Positions 8,788-16,787 are shown, numbered from the stretch's first letter. The stretch: DNA of 43,273 bases from an uncultured Pseudomonadota bacterium (GCA_902494875.1 CABUUO010000012.1:1-43273), one strand, 5' to 3'. The notes: generated by a model from the letters alone, not told the origin. A program made the numbers and translations.

Positions 8788-9606
8788 CTAGCGGGCTTCG
8801 GGCGGGCAGATAAACTCGGCCAGAGATTTTATTTCGCGTTTAGCAGCCAGATGGGAAATGGTCATTTTCATTTTCAGGTGTTCGTTTTGCATATCCAAAA
8901 CGGTCAGCCCTTCAAGAAAAAGCTCCTTGTATATGACGCGGTCTTTCAAACCGGGGGTGAAGCGGAAACCGTAAAGTTTTGCCAAACGCTCAAGATAGGA
9001 AAAAACCGTCGCTTTGTTTTTGGAGTTGTATGAAGACAGCTTATTGCCGGTGACAATCCAGTTGAGGTAGGATTTGCCCTGCGAGGCAAGATATTTTTTC
9101 ATGTCCCAGATAAAGTTGGCATAGTGGCCGGGCATGCGGACACGTCCGCTCTCCAAATCTATATCGGCTAAAACATTTAAATCTATCAGGCTGTCTGAAA
9201 TCGGCGTGATGACCGTGTCGCTGAATTTGTGTGCTTCTTCAAAAAGATAGTTTTTAGTGCCGGGGGTATCGATGATTATGGCGTCAAATTTGGATGAAGC
9301 GTCATAAATCTGAAAGGCTAGTTTTTCGCGAGCCTGCGGAATCAGGTAATAGTTATCTTCGGGAAAAACCCGGGTATGTTCGGGAATCGGAAGTTCAATG
9401 CCTTTGGCTTCACAGTATTTTTTTCTGTTTTCAATATATTTGCTGAGACTTCCTTGCCTGCCGTCAAGATCAAAGGTTGCCACACTAAAACCTTCCATCA
9501 TAAGCTTAACAGCCAAATGCATGGAGATGGTTGATTTTCCGGTTCCGCCCTTTTCATTGCTGATGGTAATTATATGGGCTCTTTTATTGCTCTGTTCTGC
9601 GTTCAT
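8788..9606 (-). CDS. mipZ: MipZ, division-site ATPase
   Basis: A 272-residue ParA/MinD-superfamily ATPase. It has a deviant Walker A (NEKGGTGKST, residues 17-26), switch I in FDLDGRQGSL, and Walker B IIIDTPG around 140. The features FDLDxRQ...ENR, IELPxPE, PGLKDRVIYKELF and a C-terminal SLAEFI helix match Caulobacter MipZ rather than a plasmid or chromosomal ParA. Family knowledge: MipZ forms gradients from ParB-bound origins and blocks FtsZ near the poles. It starts within TAATG, one base overlapping the carboxypeptidase stop, so the two are translationally coupled. Confidence 0.9.
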   Translation of the reverse strand: MNAEQSNKRAHIITISNEKGGTGKSTISMHLAVKLMMEGFSVATFDLDGRQGSLSKYIENRKKYCEAKGIELPIPEHTRVFPEDNYYLIPQAREKLAFQIYDASSKFDAIIIDTPGTKNYLFEEAHKFSDTVITPISDSLIDLNVLADIDLESGRVRMPGHYANFIWDMKKYLASQGKSYLNWIVTGNKLSSYNSKNKATVFSYLERLAKLYGFRFTPGLKDRVIYKELFLEGLTVLDMQNEHLKMKMTISHLAAKREIKSLAEFICPPEAR

Positions 9607-10835
9607 TACAGTTTGTTGGCCAGTGTGATTTCAGATTTTGTTGCTGCGATCACTATACAGGACTTGTTTGACTTTTTCAACTTCTTACATGCGTTTGCGG
9701 CTTCTTTTTTATCAAAGCCTACGATTTTGGAGCGGTATACAATGGCTGCGCCCTTTTGGCAGGGTTCAACGTCAATGACCTTTTCATCATCTTTTTTTAC
9801 TACTTCTTTTTTTATGCTGAGAGCATAGTTTCTGGCTTTGGCATAGTTTGAGAAAGCGCCGATTTGGATACCCCAGGAGTTTTCTGTCTGTGCTTCTTCC
9901 ACGCTGTCTGATACTTCAGCCACGATTTGCCTGGGATCCGCAGAAGCAAATTCTTTAGATTTTATCGGTTCTTCTATGGAGGCATAAATGTTGGAGTTGT
10001 TGATGCGGGTGTCCATTGCAAGCTTGGTCAGTCCCTGGTCCATCATGGCGGCAATTTTTTTGTCGCGCATTTTGGCGGTATTGTGGCCCATGGTAACAGC
10101 AATTACCCGTTTGCCGTCACGTTCGGCAGAAGTGACAATATTGTAACCGGAAGCATTGGTAAAACCGGTTTTCATTCCGTCCGCGCCCTTGAAGGTTTTC
10201 AAAAGATGATTGTGCGTATAAATCGTGCGCCCTTTGTAGGTGAATTTTTTTGTGGCAAAAAGCTTGTAATATTGCGGAAAGTGGTGGTACATTGCCGCAC
10301 CGAGCAGGGCCATGTCGCGGGCTGTCGTTTTCTGTTGCTTGTTCGGCAGTCCCGAAGCATTGCGGAAAGTGGTGTTTTTCATTCCGAGTTCATGGGCAAC
10401 CTTGGTCATGGTTTTGGCAAAATTTTCTTCTGAATATCCCAGGCCTTCTGCCAGAACGGTGGCGCAATCGTTGGCGGATTTTACCACCAGGGCCATAACC
10501 GCGTCGCGGACTTTGATTTTGGAACCGGCTTTCAAACCGAGTTTGGACGGAGCCATATTGGCCGCCCGACGGGAAACGGGCAGTTCGTCTTCCATGTGGA
10601 TAATGCCCTTTTCCAGAGCGTCGAAAGTGATATAAAGCGTCATCAGTTTGGTTAGCGATGCCGGATAGCGCAACGTGTCGGCAGCGTTGGAGGAAAGGAC
10701 TTCGCCGGTTTCGGCGTCAATAATGATGGACGAAGTGGAAGCCAGACAGGGGGAAGAAAATGCAAAAACCAATGCCATGGTACAGACGGCATTACGAAAA
10801 ACAGATAAAATATTGCGGTTTAAATGCTTCTTCAT
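9606..10835 (-). CDS. D-alanyl-D-alanine carboxypeptidase with SPOR domain
   Basis: A 409-residue periplasmic penicillin-binding protein of peptidase family S11. A signal peptide spans residues ~1-32 (cleavage near CLAS). The three active-site motifs are present: SLTK (S60-K63), SAN (120-122) and KTG (222-224). The enzyme trims the terminal D-Ala of peptidoglycan pentapeptides. After a linker, residues ~325-409 form a SPOR domain (WGIQIGAFSNYAKARNYA), which in other proteins binds denuded glycan at the division septum. This suggests a septum-directed enzyme, in keeping with mipZ directly downstream. It is the first gene of the minus-strand train and diverges from tRNA-His. Confidence 0.92.
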   Translation of the reverse strand: MKKHLNRNILSVFRNAVCTMALVFAFSSPCLASTSSIIIDAETGEVLSSNAADTLRYPASLTKLMTLYITFDALEKGIIHMEDELPVSRRAANMAPSKLGLKAGSKIKVRDAVMALVVKSANDCATVLAEGLGYSEENFAKTMTKVAHELGMKNTTFRNASGLPNKQQKTTARDMALLGAAMYHHFPQYYKLFATKKFTYKGRTIYTHNHLLKTFKGADGMKTGFTNASGYNIVTSAERDGKRVIAVTMGHNTAKMRDKKIAAMMDQGLTKLAMDTRINNSNIYASIEEPIKSKEFASADPRQIVAEVSDSVEEAQTENSWGIQIGAFSNYAKARNYALSIKKEVVKKDDEKVIDVEPCQKGAAIVYRSKIVGFDKKEAANACKKLKKSNKSCIVIAATKSEITLANKL

Positions 10836-10942
10836 TTTGGGACTCTTCTGAATAGGGATTCTTTTTATTAATTTTATGGAAAAATAGAAAACAAATTATT
10901 AATTTTTTGTGTATGAAAAAGTTTTTTTTAGAGATTTTTATC

Positions 10943-10971
10943 TTGACTTTATCATATATTGTTTGTACAAA
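10943..10971 (+). promoter_or_regulatory. Promoter of tRNA-His
   Basis: A TTGACT box at 10943-10948 and a TACAAA box at 10966-10971 are separated by 17 bases, a good sigma-70-type arrangement. It ends 17 bases before the tRNA, so transcription would start roughly 10 bases upstream of it. Confidence 0.55.
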
Positions 10972-10988
10972 CCATATCGTTAACTGAT

Positions 10989-11065
10989 GGCGAACGTAGC
11001 TCAGTTGGTAGAGCCCCGGTTTGTGGTACCGGTTGTCGTGGGTTCGAGCCCCATCGTTCGCCCCA
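10989..11065 (+). tRNA. tRNA-His (GTG)
   Basis: A complete cloverleaf. It has the extra 5' G(-1) opposite C73 that is diagnostic of tRNA-His, a perfect acceptor stem, a D-arm AGCTCAGTTGGTAGAGC, and an anticodon stem CCGGT/ACCGG around a loop with anticodon GTG. The T-arm has GGTTCGAGCCC, and the 3' CCA is encoded. Confidence 0.97.
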
Positions 11066-11066
11066 G

Positions 11067-11106
11067 ATTAATGCAAAAGCTCCCGAGAGGGAGCTTTTGC
11101 ATTAAT
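11067..11106 (+). terminator. Perfect hairpin terminator of tRNA-His
   Basis: A perfect 18-bp inverted repeat (11067-11084 with 11089-11106) around a GAGA loop starts one base after the tRNA CCA end. The GC-rich top and the T-run inside the descending arm fit intrinsic termination of the tRNA transcript. Confidence 0.75.
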
Positions 11107-11249
11107 ATAAAAAGGGCTCGAACTGAGGTCCGTCTGGCTCGTAAGTTCGGCAAAGCCTTGCTAACTCGCTGTGGTCACTTGATTTGTGACATTTGCCGCA
11201 GTCGTTTTTTCCTTTGCATACTAACAAATCGTCGACTGTCGGTGAAAAA

Positions 11250-11702
11250 TCAGATGGTCTGTTCCGCTGCGCATATATTCAGAAATATTTTCAACAGTTC
11301 GTCAAAAGAGGCATATTCCCGGCGCGAACGCAGCGTAAGGCGATCGGCAACCGCGTAGAGGGCATTGGCGTTGTCATAAAAAATCAGGCTTTCGGATATG
11401 CGTCCGATAATTATTTTGTTTCTGAAAAAGTGATATTCCTGATAGTGTTTGGTCGATGCAGTCAGATCCGGAAAGGTATAAGCCTTTTTTTCACGGTAAT
11501 GGCTGCAGGTTCCGAAGAATTCTATGCCGTTGTAGCTCAGGCCGTCGGTTGCGCTTAAAAAAAGCTGGTATTCTGCGGGGATTTCACAAAAACCGTTTTT
11601 ACGCATATTTTGATTGACGTTTTTTATGTCGGCGGCAGAAGCCGGCGGGAATGTGACGCAACCGGGAAAGGAACAGAATTTTTGCAATGCTTTTTCAATC
11701 AT
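11250..11702 (-). CDS. SUKH (SMI1/KNR4) family immunity-like protein
   Basis: A 150-residue cytoplasmic protein. The pattern IPAEYQLFLSATDGLSYNG, then a FFG strand, a central IIIGRISESLIFYDNANALY segment and a closing helix YASFDELLKIF is typical of SUKH/SMI1-KNR4 proteins. Many of these are immunity proteins for polymorphic nuclease toxins. I prefer the ATG at 11702 over an in-frame TTG at 11720. The ATG overlaps the upstream nuclease-like stop by 8 bases, so the two are translationally coupled. A second SUKH protein with the same arrangement lies at 28676-29101. Immunity function is inferred from family and neighbour. Confidence 0.7.
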   Translation of the reverse strand: MIEKALQKFCSFPGCVTFPPASAADIKNVNQNMRKNGFCEIPAEYQLFLSATDGLSYNGIEFFGTCSHYREKKAYTFPDLTASTKHYQEYHFFRNKIIIGRISESLIFYDNANALYAVADRLTLRSRREYASFDELLKIFLNICAAEQTI

Positions 11703-12282
11703 AGTAAAATTTACCGTCAAAAAAAGGAATGAAGATTTTTTTGTATTTGAGCAGGAAACCGCAGCCGATTTGGTAATCTAAAATCCGATGGATGTTAGAG
11801 TGGGTATGGTGGGTTTTTATCAGGCTGAAATTGTTGAAGCTTAAACTTCCGCCAAAGTCAAAAGGGAGTTTGAGGTGCGTGTTATAATTTTCCGGCGTGA
11901 TGCCGATTTTCAGTTGGGCAATATCGTCAGCGTCCAATCCCAGCCTTATACATTCTTTTAGGTTGGAATAGGCAATAAGTTTCAGAAAAGCTTTTCGCGC
12001 GCGCTGATATTCGGTGAAGATACTTGACATTTCTTTCCAAGTTTGCGGCGTATAGTCCTTTTTCAGGAGATACATTCCGTTCAGCTTGTAATATTGCAGA
12101 AGCTCTGTAATTTTCTCCTGCATGACCGAAACGGAAGGAATGTCTGCCGGTTGAGAATTTGAAACGGACGGAATGGAAAAATGTTTGGGCAGTTCGGACG
12201 GCGCCAAATCGTCGTAGGCGTTCAGCAAAGAGGCTTTTCCCGTATATCCGGGGCTCGGCATTCGATTTGACCATTCCCACAT
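11695..12282 (-). CDS. Putative HNH-type nuclease toxin
   Basis: A 195-residue protein. The start at 12282 has AAAGG seven bases upstream; a 35-residue in-frame extension to 12387 would run into the structured leader. The C-terminal ~75 residues look like a diverged HNH/endonuclease VII-type toxin domain: GITPENYNTHLKLPFDFGG, then SFNNFSLIK, then HHTHSNIH. This gives candidate metal or catalytic residues H136, N150/N151, H158/H159 and H161/H165. The first His pair is reduced to a single His, so activity is uncertain. Residues 1-50 are Pro/Ser-rich with no signal peptide; 50-125 are helical. It overlaps the SUKH gene downstream, the usual toxin-then-immunity order. Delivery route is unknown; the neighbouring coupling-protein operon is a speculative candidate. 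Confidence 0.55.
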   Translation of the reverse strand: MWEWSNRMPSPGYTGKASLLNAYDDLAPSELPKHFSIPSVSNSQPADIPSVSVMQEKITELLQYYKLNGMYLLKKDYTPQTWKEMSSIFTEYQRARKAFLKLIAYSNLKECIRLGLDADDIAQLKIGITPENYNTHLKLPFDFGGSLSFNNFSLIKTHHTHSNIHRILDYQIGCGFLLKYKKIFIPFFDGKFYYD

Positions 12283-12367
12283 GGCGCAACCTTTTGTTGT
12301 GAACCGTCCAAATATTTTATTCTGAATTTTCGCATTAGGCAAGCGTTTATTTATCGAGGTCTTTTCA

Positions 12368-12523
12368 GAGCCTAACCTGCCGGGCAAAGAGAGGTCCTGA
12401 TGACCGACAGGCTAGACCCGAGATAAGCTTTAGCCTGTTTTTGAAGTGTGGTTTCAATTAAACAAGAGTATTCTTTTAATCCGGATGGGACAAGAATACC
12501 GAACTGGTTTTAAACTAAAGCTT
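12368..12523 (-). ncRNA. Candidate structured RNA upstream of the HNH/SUKH pair
   Basis: On the minus strand, 419-404 and 383-368 (add 12000) form a continuous 16-bp stem with a 20-base loop. Four of the 16 pairs are G-U on the minus strand and become C-A mismatches on the plus strand, so the fold is intact only in minus-strand RNA. Just upstream are a 9-bp closing helix (12515-12523 with 12425-12433) and, inside it, an 8-bp stem (12468-12475 with 12492-12499). No T-run follows, so it is not a simple terminator. It could be a small RNA or a leader acting on the nuclease gene. I recognise no known RNA family. Confidence 0.35.
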
Positions 12524-12676
12524 GTTTGGAATATTAAAATATAATTTGCTTAAATACAATATTAAATTGTGCCAATCTATTTATTTTTTCGCAAAATAAT
12601 GGTTTTATACAATATATTATGTATTTTTTAGTGGGGAAATTTGTCCGGCTTTTGTCGGTATACGAATCGTCAGGGA
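12420..12676. other. AT-rich gene-free stretch
   Basis: No plausible gene lies between the start of the HNH-like gene (12282) and the coupling-protein terminator (12677). The left part holds the candidate structured RNA. The right part (about 12530-12650) is AT-rich and is the likely promoter region for the minus-strand nuclease/SUKH transcript, but no convincing -35/-10 pair stands out. Confidence 0.5.
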
Positions 12677-12718
12677 AATAATAAAAACCCCGTTTTTCAA
12701 AACGGGGTTTTTATTATT
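12677..12718 (-). terminator. Terminator of the VirD4-type operon
   Basis: A perfect 20-bp inverted repeat (12677-12696 with 12699-12718) with a CCCCG core and A/T-rich flanks. It overlaps the coupling-protein stop codon. On the minus strand the hairpin ends in a T-rich run. Confidence 0.8.
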
Positions 12719-14936
12719 TGGCCAGTTCTTCTTCGCTGAATTCTTCTTCTCCGGTATCTTCATTGGGATCATAGTCAATACCGAGTTTCGCCAGCATATC
12801 GTCATTTATGTCTTCGCGCTGGGCGACAATCCAGTCCGGAACATTCGGAGAAGGCGGCAATTTGGCCAGTGCCGTCATCTGTTTGTCCAGGAACCAACGC
12901 GGTGCGTCGGCCATAATCGGGCGGTCAATATAACCTTGCATCAGCACAACTTGTTTCAGAGTGGGCAGACTGAGCAACTGGGTGGTGCTGATAACGGCGG
13001 TTCCCTGCAACTGGTAGCTGACGTTTTTGGAAAACGGGTTCTGACCTTTGGGAACGCCTCCGAGGCCGCCTTCGGTCTTGGAGAAAGAAGTGGTCTGGAC
13101 GGTTTTGTTACCGATCATTTTTGAGAAACGCTGAGCCGTGACTTCGTTATTCTGAGACAGAATGACTTTGCAAGCCGTAGTGGAAATAACTGTTTCAAGG
13201 TCATCTTTTCCGTATTTGCCCGAGATTTGTCCCAAATCTTGGCCGATCAGCAGGTATGATACTTTTTGTCCGCGTCCGACGGCCGGCCCTTCAATAATGG
13301 CGCTGAGTTTAGGCATGGTCGGAAACTCGTCGAGTACAAAGAGGGTCGGGAACGGCCCCATTTTGCCGTCAGATTTGTTGACAAAGTTAGGCGGGTTGGC
13401 AATCAAGTAGTTGGACATCAGGTCGATAAAGGTACCCGAAATGACGCTCAGTGCTTTGGCGTCGACCTGGTTAACCGACAGATAAACCGAAATAGGCTTC
13501 CATTGTCCCGTGATGGGGTCTTTCATACCGCGAAGGTCTTTAAAGTTAATGTCGCTGAAGCTGGTGCGGGCGACGACGGCGGCGTTTTTGAAAATACCTA
13601 TGCCCGAGAAGGCGGTTGAAAGTACGGAACCTCGCTCTTTATCCGGCATGGAACTCAGCTGGCTCAACTCGACAATACAGCGTTGTGAGTAGCCGAATTT
13701 TCTGGCTTCGGTAATGGCTTCTTCCAGCAAGTCGCGCATCGGGTCGGCCATGGCGGCCATCTGATCGCCTTCGTCAAGGCGGCGTTTGATATCCTGTGAC
13801 TGTTTAATCTGCGCTTCGGTAATCCATTCCAGAATCATGGCGATGCAGGCTTCTCGGCCAATCCAACGTTCCGGCAGAAGGTTCCAGGTACCGATTGGCA
13901 GGTAGTTGTCGATCGTCAGGTTGCCGGTGCGCAGGTTTTGAATGGCACGGGCCGCCATGGGATCGTTCATTTCCAGGTAATAGCCTTCCAGAACTTTTTT
14001 GTCTTCTTCATCAAGTTTGCCTTCATAGACGCGGCCGATGAAATAATCGTTGGCGCGAGCCTTTTCGCATTTGAAAGCAATAAAGTGCAGAAAACCGGTC
14101 AACGCGGCTCGGCCGGTCTTGGACCAGTGCGGATCGGCGCCGCCTTTAGGATCTTCAACCAAGACGTTGCACATGGAGTCGATATACATATCGCGGTCAG
14201 GGCCGGGAGCAGGAATGGCGGTCGGAGACAGCGGGTTCCAACTTGGATAATAAATGCCTTCTGCCGGATTGTCTTCAGCACCCCAGTTGATAACGAAAAC
14301 GGGACCGACTTTAGCGCGGGCACCGGTCGTTTTGAAGCACAGCTCGGGTTTGGGGTCGTTGACGACAATACTCATTCCCGGAGAGTGGAAAATGGTAGGC
14401 ATAACGACGCCGACGGTTTTACCGGTTCCCGGAGGCGCGCAGCACAGGGTGGACAAAGTTTCCGGCAGTTTGAGAAGGTAGCCTTTGTAGCGGCCGACAA
14501 CCTGACAGAAACCGTCCAGAAGTCCCATTTTTTTGATGTCTTTCAACTCGGCCAGACGAGCGGAACCATGGATGTTGGATTGGAAACGGTATGGATTCAT
14601 AATGGTTCCGGCAATTAAAATGGTCGGAAAACTCAGAAAAGGAAGAATCGGAAGCCAAAGGCTGAATGAAAAACTGCCGTTATAACGCATTAATTGCTTG
14701 AACCAGCTCCAATATCTGGAAAACAGATAGTCCGGGTTGTTGAAGATGGTTTGGATGAAACGCCCCACATCGTTGATGGTGGCTTTGGATATGCCGCTGC
14801 CGATGAGATAACCCAGCGGCATGGAGATGATTGCCAAGACAATAGTGATGCCGAAAGCCAGCAGAACAGTAACGGTCATCCATTTGACCGCGTTGTTATA
14901 TTCTTCCCATTCTTCGCCTTTTTTCTCAATAGACAT
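12714..14936 (-). CDS. virD4: VirD4/TraG-type type IV coupling ATPase
   Basis: A 740-residue coupling protein. Two membrane helices lie at ~20-47 and ~91-112, then the family segment HGSARLAELKDIKK (~123-136). Walker A is APPGTGKT (167-174), followed by SIVVNDPKPEL (189-199); Walker B is LFVLDEF (532-538), with GRGQKVSYLLIGQDLGQI (554-571). The C-terminus is acidic (EDTGEEEFSEEELAK), as in coupling proteins that dock effectors. Family knowledge: VirD4 ATPases bring protein or DNA substrates to a type IV secretion channel. An AGGA site precedes the ATG. It is the last gene of a six-gene minus-strand operon. No relaxase and no VirB genes are in the window, so protein secretion and conjugation cannot be told apart here. 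Confidence 0.87.
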   Translation of the reverse strand: MSIEKKGEEWEEYNNAVKWMTVTVLLAFGITIVLAIISMPLGYLIGSGISKATINDVGRFIQTIFNNPDYLFSRYWSWFKQLMRYNGSFSFSLWLPILPFLSFPTILIAGTIMNPYRFQSNIHGSARLAELKDIKKMGLLDGFCQVVGRYKGYLLKLPETLSTLCCAPPGTGKTVGVVMPTIFHSPGMSIVVNDPKPELCFKTTGARAKVGPVFVINWGAEDNPAEGIYYPSWNPLSPTAIPAPGPDRDMYIDSMCNVLVEDPKGGADPHWSKTGRAALTGFLHFIAFKCEKARANDYFIGRVYEGKLDEEDKKVLEGYYLEMNDPMAARAIQNLRTGNLTIDNYLPIGTWNLLPERWIGREACIAMILEWITEAQIKQSQDIKRRLDEGDQMAAMADPMRDLLEEAITEARKFGYSQRCIVELSQLSSMPDKERGSVLSTAFSGIGIFKNAAVVARTSFSDINFKDLRGMKDPITGQWKPISVYLSVNQVDAKALSVISGTFIDLMSNYLIANPPNFVNKSDGKMGPFPTLFVLDEFPTMPKLSAIIEGPAVGRGQKVSYLLIGQDLGQISGKYGKDDLETVISTTACKVILSQNNEVTAQRFSKMIGNKTVQTTSFSKTEGGLGGVPKGQNPFSKNVSYQLQGTAVISTTQLLSLPTLKQVVLMQGYIDRPIMADAPRWFLDKQMTALAKLPPSPNVPDWIVAQREDINDDMLAKLGIDYDPNEDTGEEEFSEEELAK

Positions 14937-14959
14937 ATTCTTTTCCTATAAAATCCGTT

Positions 14960-16210
14960 TTAATTTGAACCACGAATCAGTTTCTTTACTTTTTCTAATT
15001 TATCTTTATCAATGCTGTCAATAGCCTCGTCCAGGGTTTTGGAGAACAATCTGAGCTCTTTTGGGGTGCCGCGGTCGATACGGGTGACGTTGACATTCAG
15101 ATCATCCCAGATTTCGAACATATCTTCGGCATTGATGATATTACCGATCTGAACAATGACAAACGCTTTGACGTCAAAGTGCATATCGGCATTTTCAAGT
15201 TTGTCAATCAGCGCCTGACGTGAAACGTCAACCTTGCGTACCGGAGAAATGCGGTGAGAGCTTTCCGAAAACCAAAGCGGTTCTTCGTCATTGAAACGTT
15301 CTTCGTCGGCCAGCCAGTCGCCGGGTTCTTTGTCTATCAGGCAGATGCAGATTTGGCTGTCGGCTATACCGATAAAGTCAATCAGATTATTCTTAAGAGT
15401 TACGCCGGTAAGAACTTCGTAACCTTTCTGCTTGATGACGTCCAGAGTGGAGTTGCCGTTGGAACGCGCCGGCTGAGAGGCTGTTCCCGAGGGCGGCAGT
15501 GAAGTTTTGGCCGCTTTGCGGTTGTTGTCACGGTCTTTGTTTTTGCCACGGTCTTTGCCGGTTTTTTCGGGTTTGGGCGTTGTTTCTTCCGGCACCGGCA
15601 CTTCCGGCTCTTCTTTCTTATCATTGTCAAAAGCGTCGAAATCAAAGTCGAAGTCATCTTCTTCGTCAAATTTGAACAAAGAATGGTCAAATTTGGTTTC
15701 CTGAGGCGTTTCAATTTTGGGAGTTGGTACGGTCAGAGGGGCGGAAATGGGTTTGGCCGTGTTGGCGGTCAGGCCGTAGGCACTGTCATCCAGCGGCGGG
15801 CGAATGCTTTTAGGACGGATTTCCTTGTATGATTTTTTCTTTTTGATTTTTTTCATACCGGTAGATACGGCAATGACTTTAACCGGTTGGAAGAACAATT
15901 TTTTGATCATGGTGACGGGAAGCAATATCAGCTGAATGAAAAACTTTTCCCAAGTGACGAGACTTAAAGCGGCCCATCCGGTAAGCCACAGCGGAATAAA
16001 AGTGAGAATAATCAGTACAAAAGCCCATTCTTTGGCATCATCAATAATCCAGCCCGAAAGCCAGAGATCCCATGCGTATTCCCAATGTTCTTTGCGGATA
16101 ATGTCAAAGCGCCAGTTTTTGAGCATTATAACCCGAATACCTTCCAGAAAGAATATGCTCCAGAAAATACCAACAAAGACTATACGCATCAATATCAGTA
16201 ACGGTTTCAA
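14960..16210 (-). CDS. Membrane-anchored protein next to VirD4, unknown family
   Basis: A 416-residue protein. It starts at a TTG whose AGGAG site six or seven bases upstream is better than that of the internal ATG at 16189. The N-terminal module has membrane helices at ~5-27 and ~64-85 (VLIILTFIPLWLTGW) and an amphipathic hydrophobic stretch at ~92-103. A basic patch (KKIKKKK) follows. A long acidic then Lys/Asp/Pro-rich linker spans ~165-255. The compact C-terminal domain (~260-416) begins GYEVLTGVTLKNNLIDFIG and contains WLADEERFNDEEPLWF. Its start loosely recalls restriction-endonuclease-like folds, but the catalytic pattern is not clear. The N-terminal module is shared with the next gene upstream. 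It sits 23 bp before virD4, which suggests a coupling-complex partner; this is inference. Confidence 0.65.
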   Translation of the reverse strand: MKPLLILMRIVFVGIFWSIFFLEGIRVIMLKNWRFDIIRKEHWEYAWDLWLSGWIIDDAKEWAFVLIILTFIPLWLTGWAALSLVTWEKFFIQLILLPVTMIKKLFFQPVKVIAVSTGMKKIKKKKSYKEIRPKSIRPPLDDSAYGLTANTAKPISAPLTVPTPKIETPQETKFDHSLFKFDEEDDFDFDFDAFDNDKKEEPEVPVPEETTPKPEKTGKDRGKNKDRDNNRKAAKTSLPPSGTASQPARSNGNSTLDVIKQKGYEVLTGVTLKNNLIDFIGIADSQICICLIDKEPGDWLADEERFNDEEPLWFSESSHRISPVRKVDVSRQALIDKLENADMHFDVKAFVIVQIGNIINAEDMFEIWDDLNVNVTRIDRGTPKELRLFSKTLDEAIDSIDKDKLEKVKKLIRGSN

Positions 16211-16286
16211 GTTTTGCTCCTAATTTTTCCCTTTGCAGAGAAATCTATTGTAATCTTACACCTGATTGGTTAACAAGTGTTTATTT

Positions 16287-16775
16287 TCAGTTATGTTTTA
16301 CCGAATTTATCTTTTCATAAACGGCATTGCGGATTTTGTTTACCTCAACGTCGGTTTTGGCCGGGTTTTGAGGTTTAGTCAGCTGTTCTATCTGATCTTC
16401 CGCTTTGATGGTGCGTCCCATATTGTGCAAAATAATGCGGGAGGACGAATCTCCGTATTTTTTTATGATATGGTCATTGTAAAGCCGTATCGGTGCCAGC
16501 AGCAGCTCTGATATCCGGACATTCATCATTTTCCTCCAGCCGTATAGCCAAAGCGGAACCAAAAGCAGCAGAGTTATCAGCAGCAGGTAGTCTTTGCCGG
16601 CTTTTATGGTGCCGCCGGCTTCCCAAAATAATTTAAGCATTTTCCAGCTGTTGGCGGAAAAGGTACTGAAATTCCAAAAATAAATAAGCACGGCGTTCAT
16701 TATCAGCAGGTAGAGATAGCTCCACACTGTTCCGATGACGAGGATTTTGATTAACTTCAATAAAAATTTTAACAT
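16287..16775 (-). CDS. Small membrane protein, paralogue of the 416-residue protein's N-terminus
   Basis: A 162-residue protein; I chose the ATG at 16775 just after an in-frame GTG. Two strong membrane segments (~8-33 and ~62-82) and the motif VPLWLYGW, then LLLAPIRLYNDHI, align with PLWLTGW and LILLPVTMIKKL in the neighbouring 416-residue protein. The two share the entire N-terminal membrane module. The ~70-residue cytoplasmic tail is charged and has no recognised domain. It lies 12 bp after the 695-residue gene and 76 bp before the 416-residue gene. Family unknown. Confidence 0.65.
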   Translation of the reverse strand: MLKFLLKLIKILVIGTVWSYLYLLIMNAVLIYFWNFSTFSANSWKMLKLFWEAGGTIKAGKDYLLLITLLLLVPLWLYGWRKMMNVRISELLLAPIRLYNDHIIKKYGDSSSRIILHNMGRTIKAEDQIEQLTKPQNPAKTDVEVNKIRNAVYEKINSVKHN

Positions 16776-16787
16776 CACGCGCGTTCT

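Noticed and set aside
10987..11358. 123-residue plus-strand frame
   Set aside because: It reads through tRNA-His, its terminator hairpin and into the antisense of the SUKH gene, so it is spurious.
12397..12403. CTGATGA heptamer suggesting a hammerhead ribozyme
   Set aside because: No flanking stem II and GAAA core in the right place. It lies in the loop of the minus-strand hairpin.
13938..14618. 226-residue plus-strand frame
   Set aside because: It is antisense to the coupling ATPase and is a product of its codon bias.
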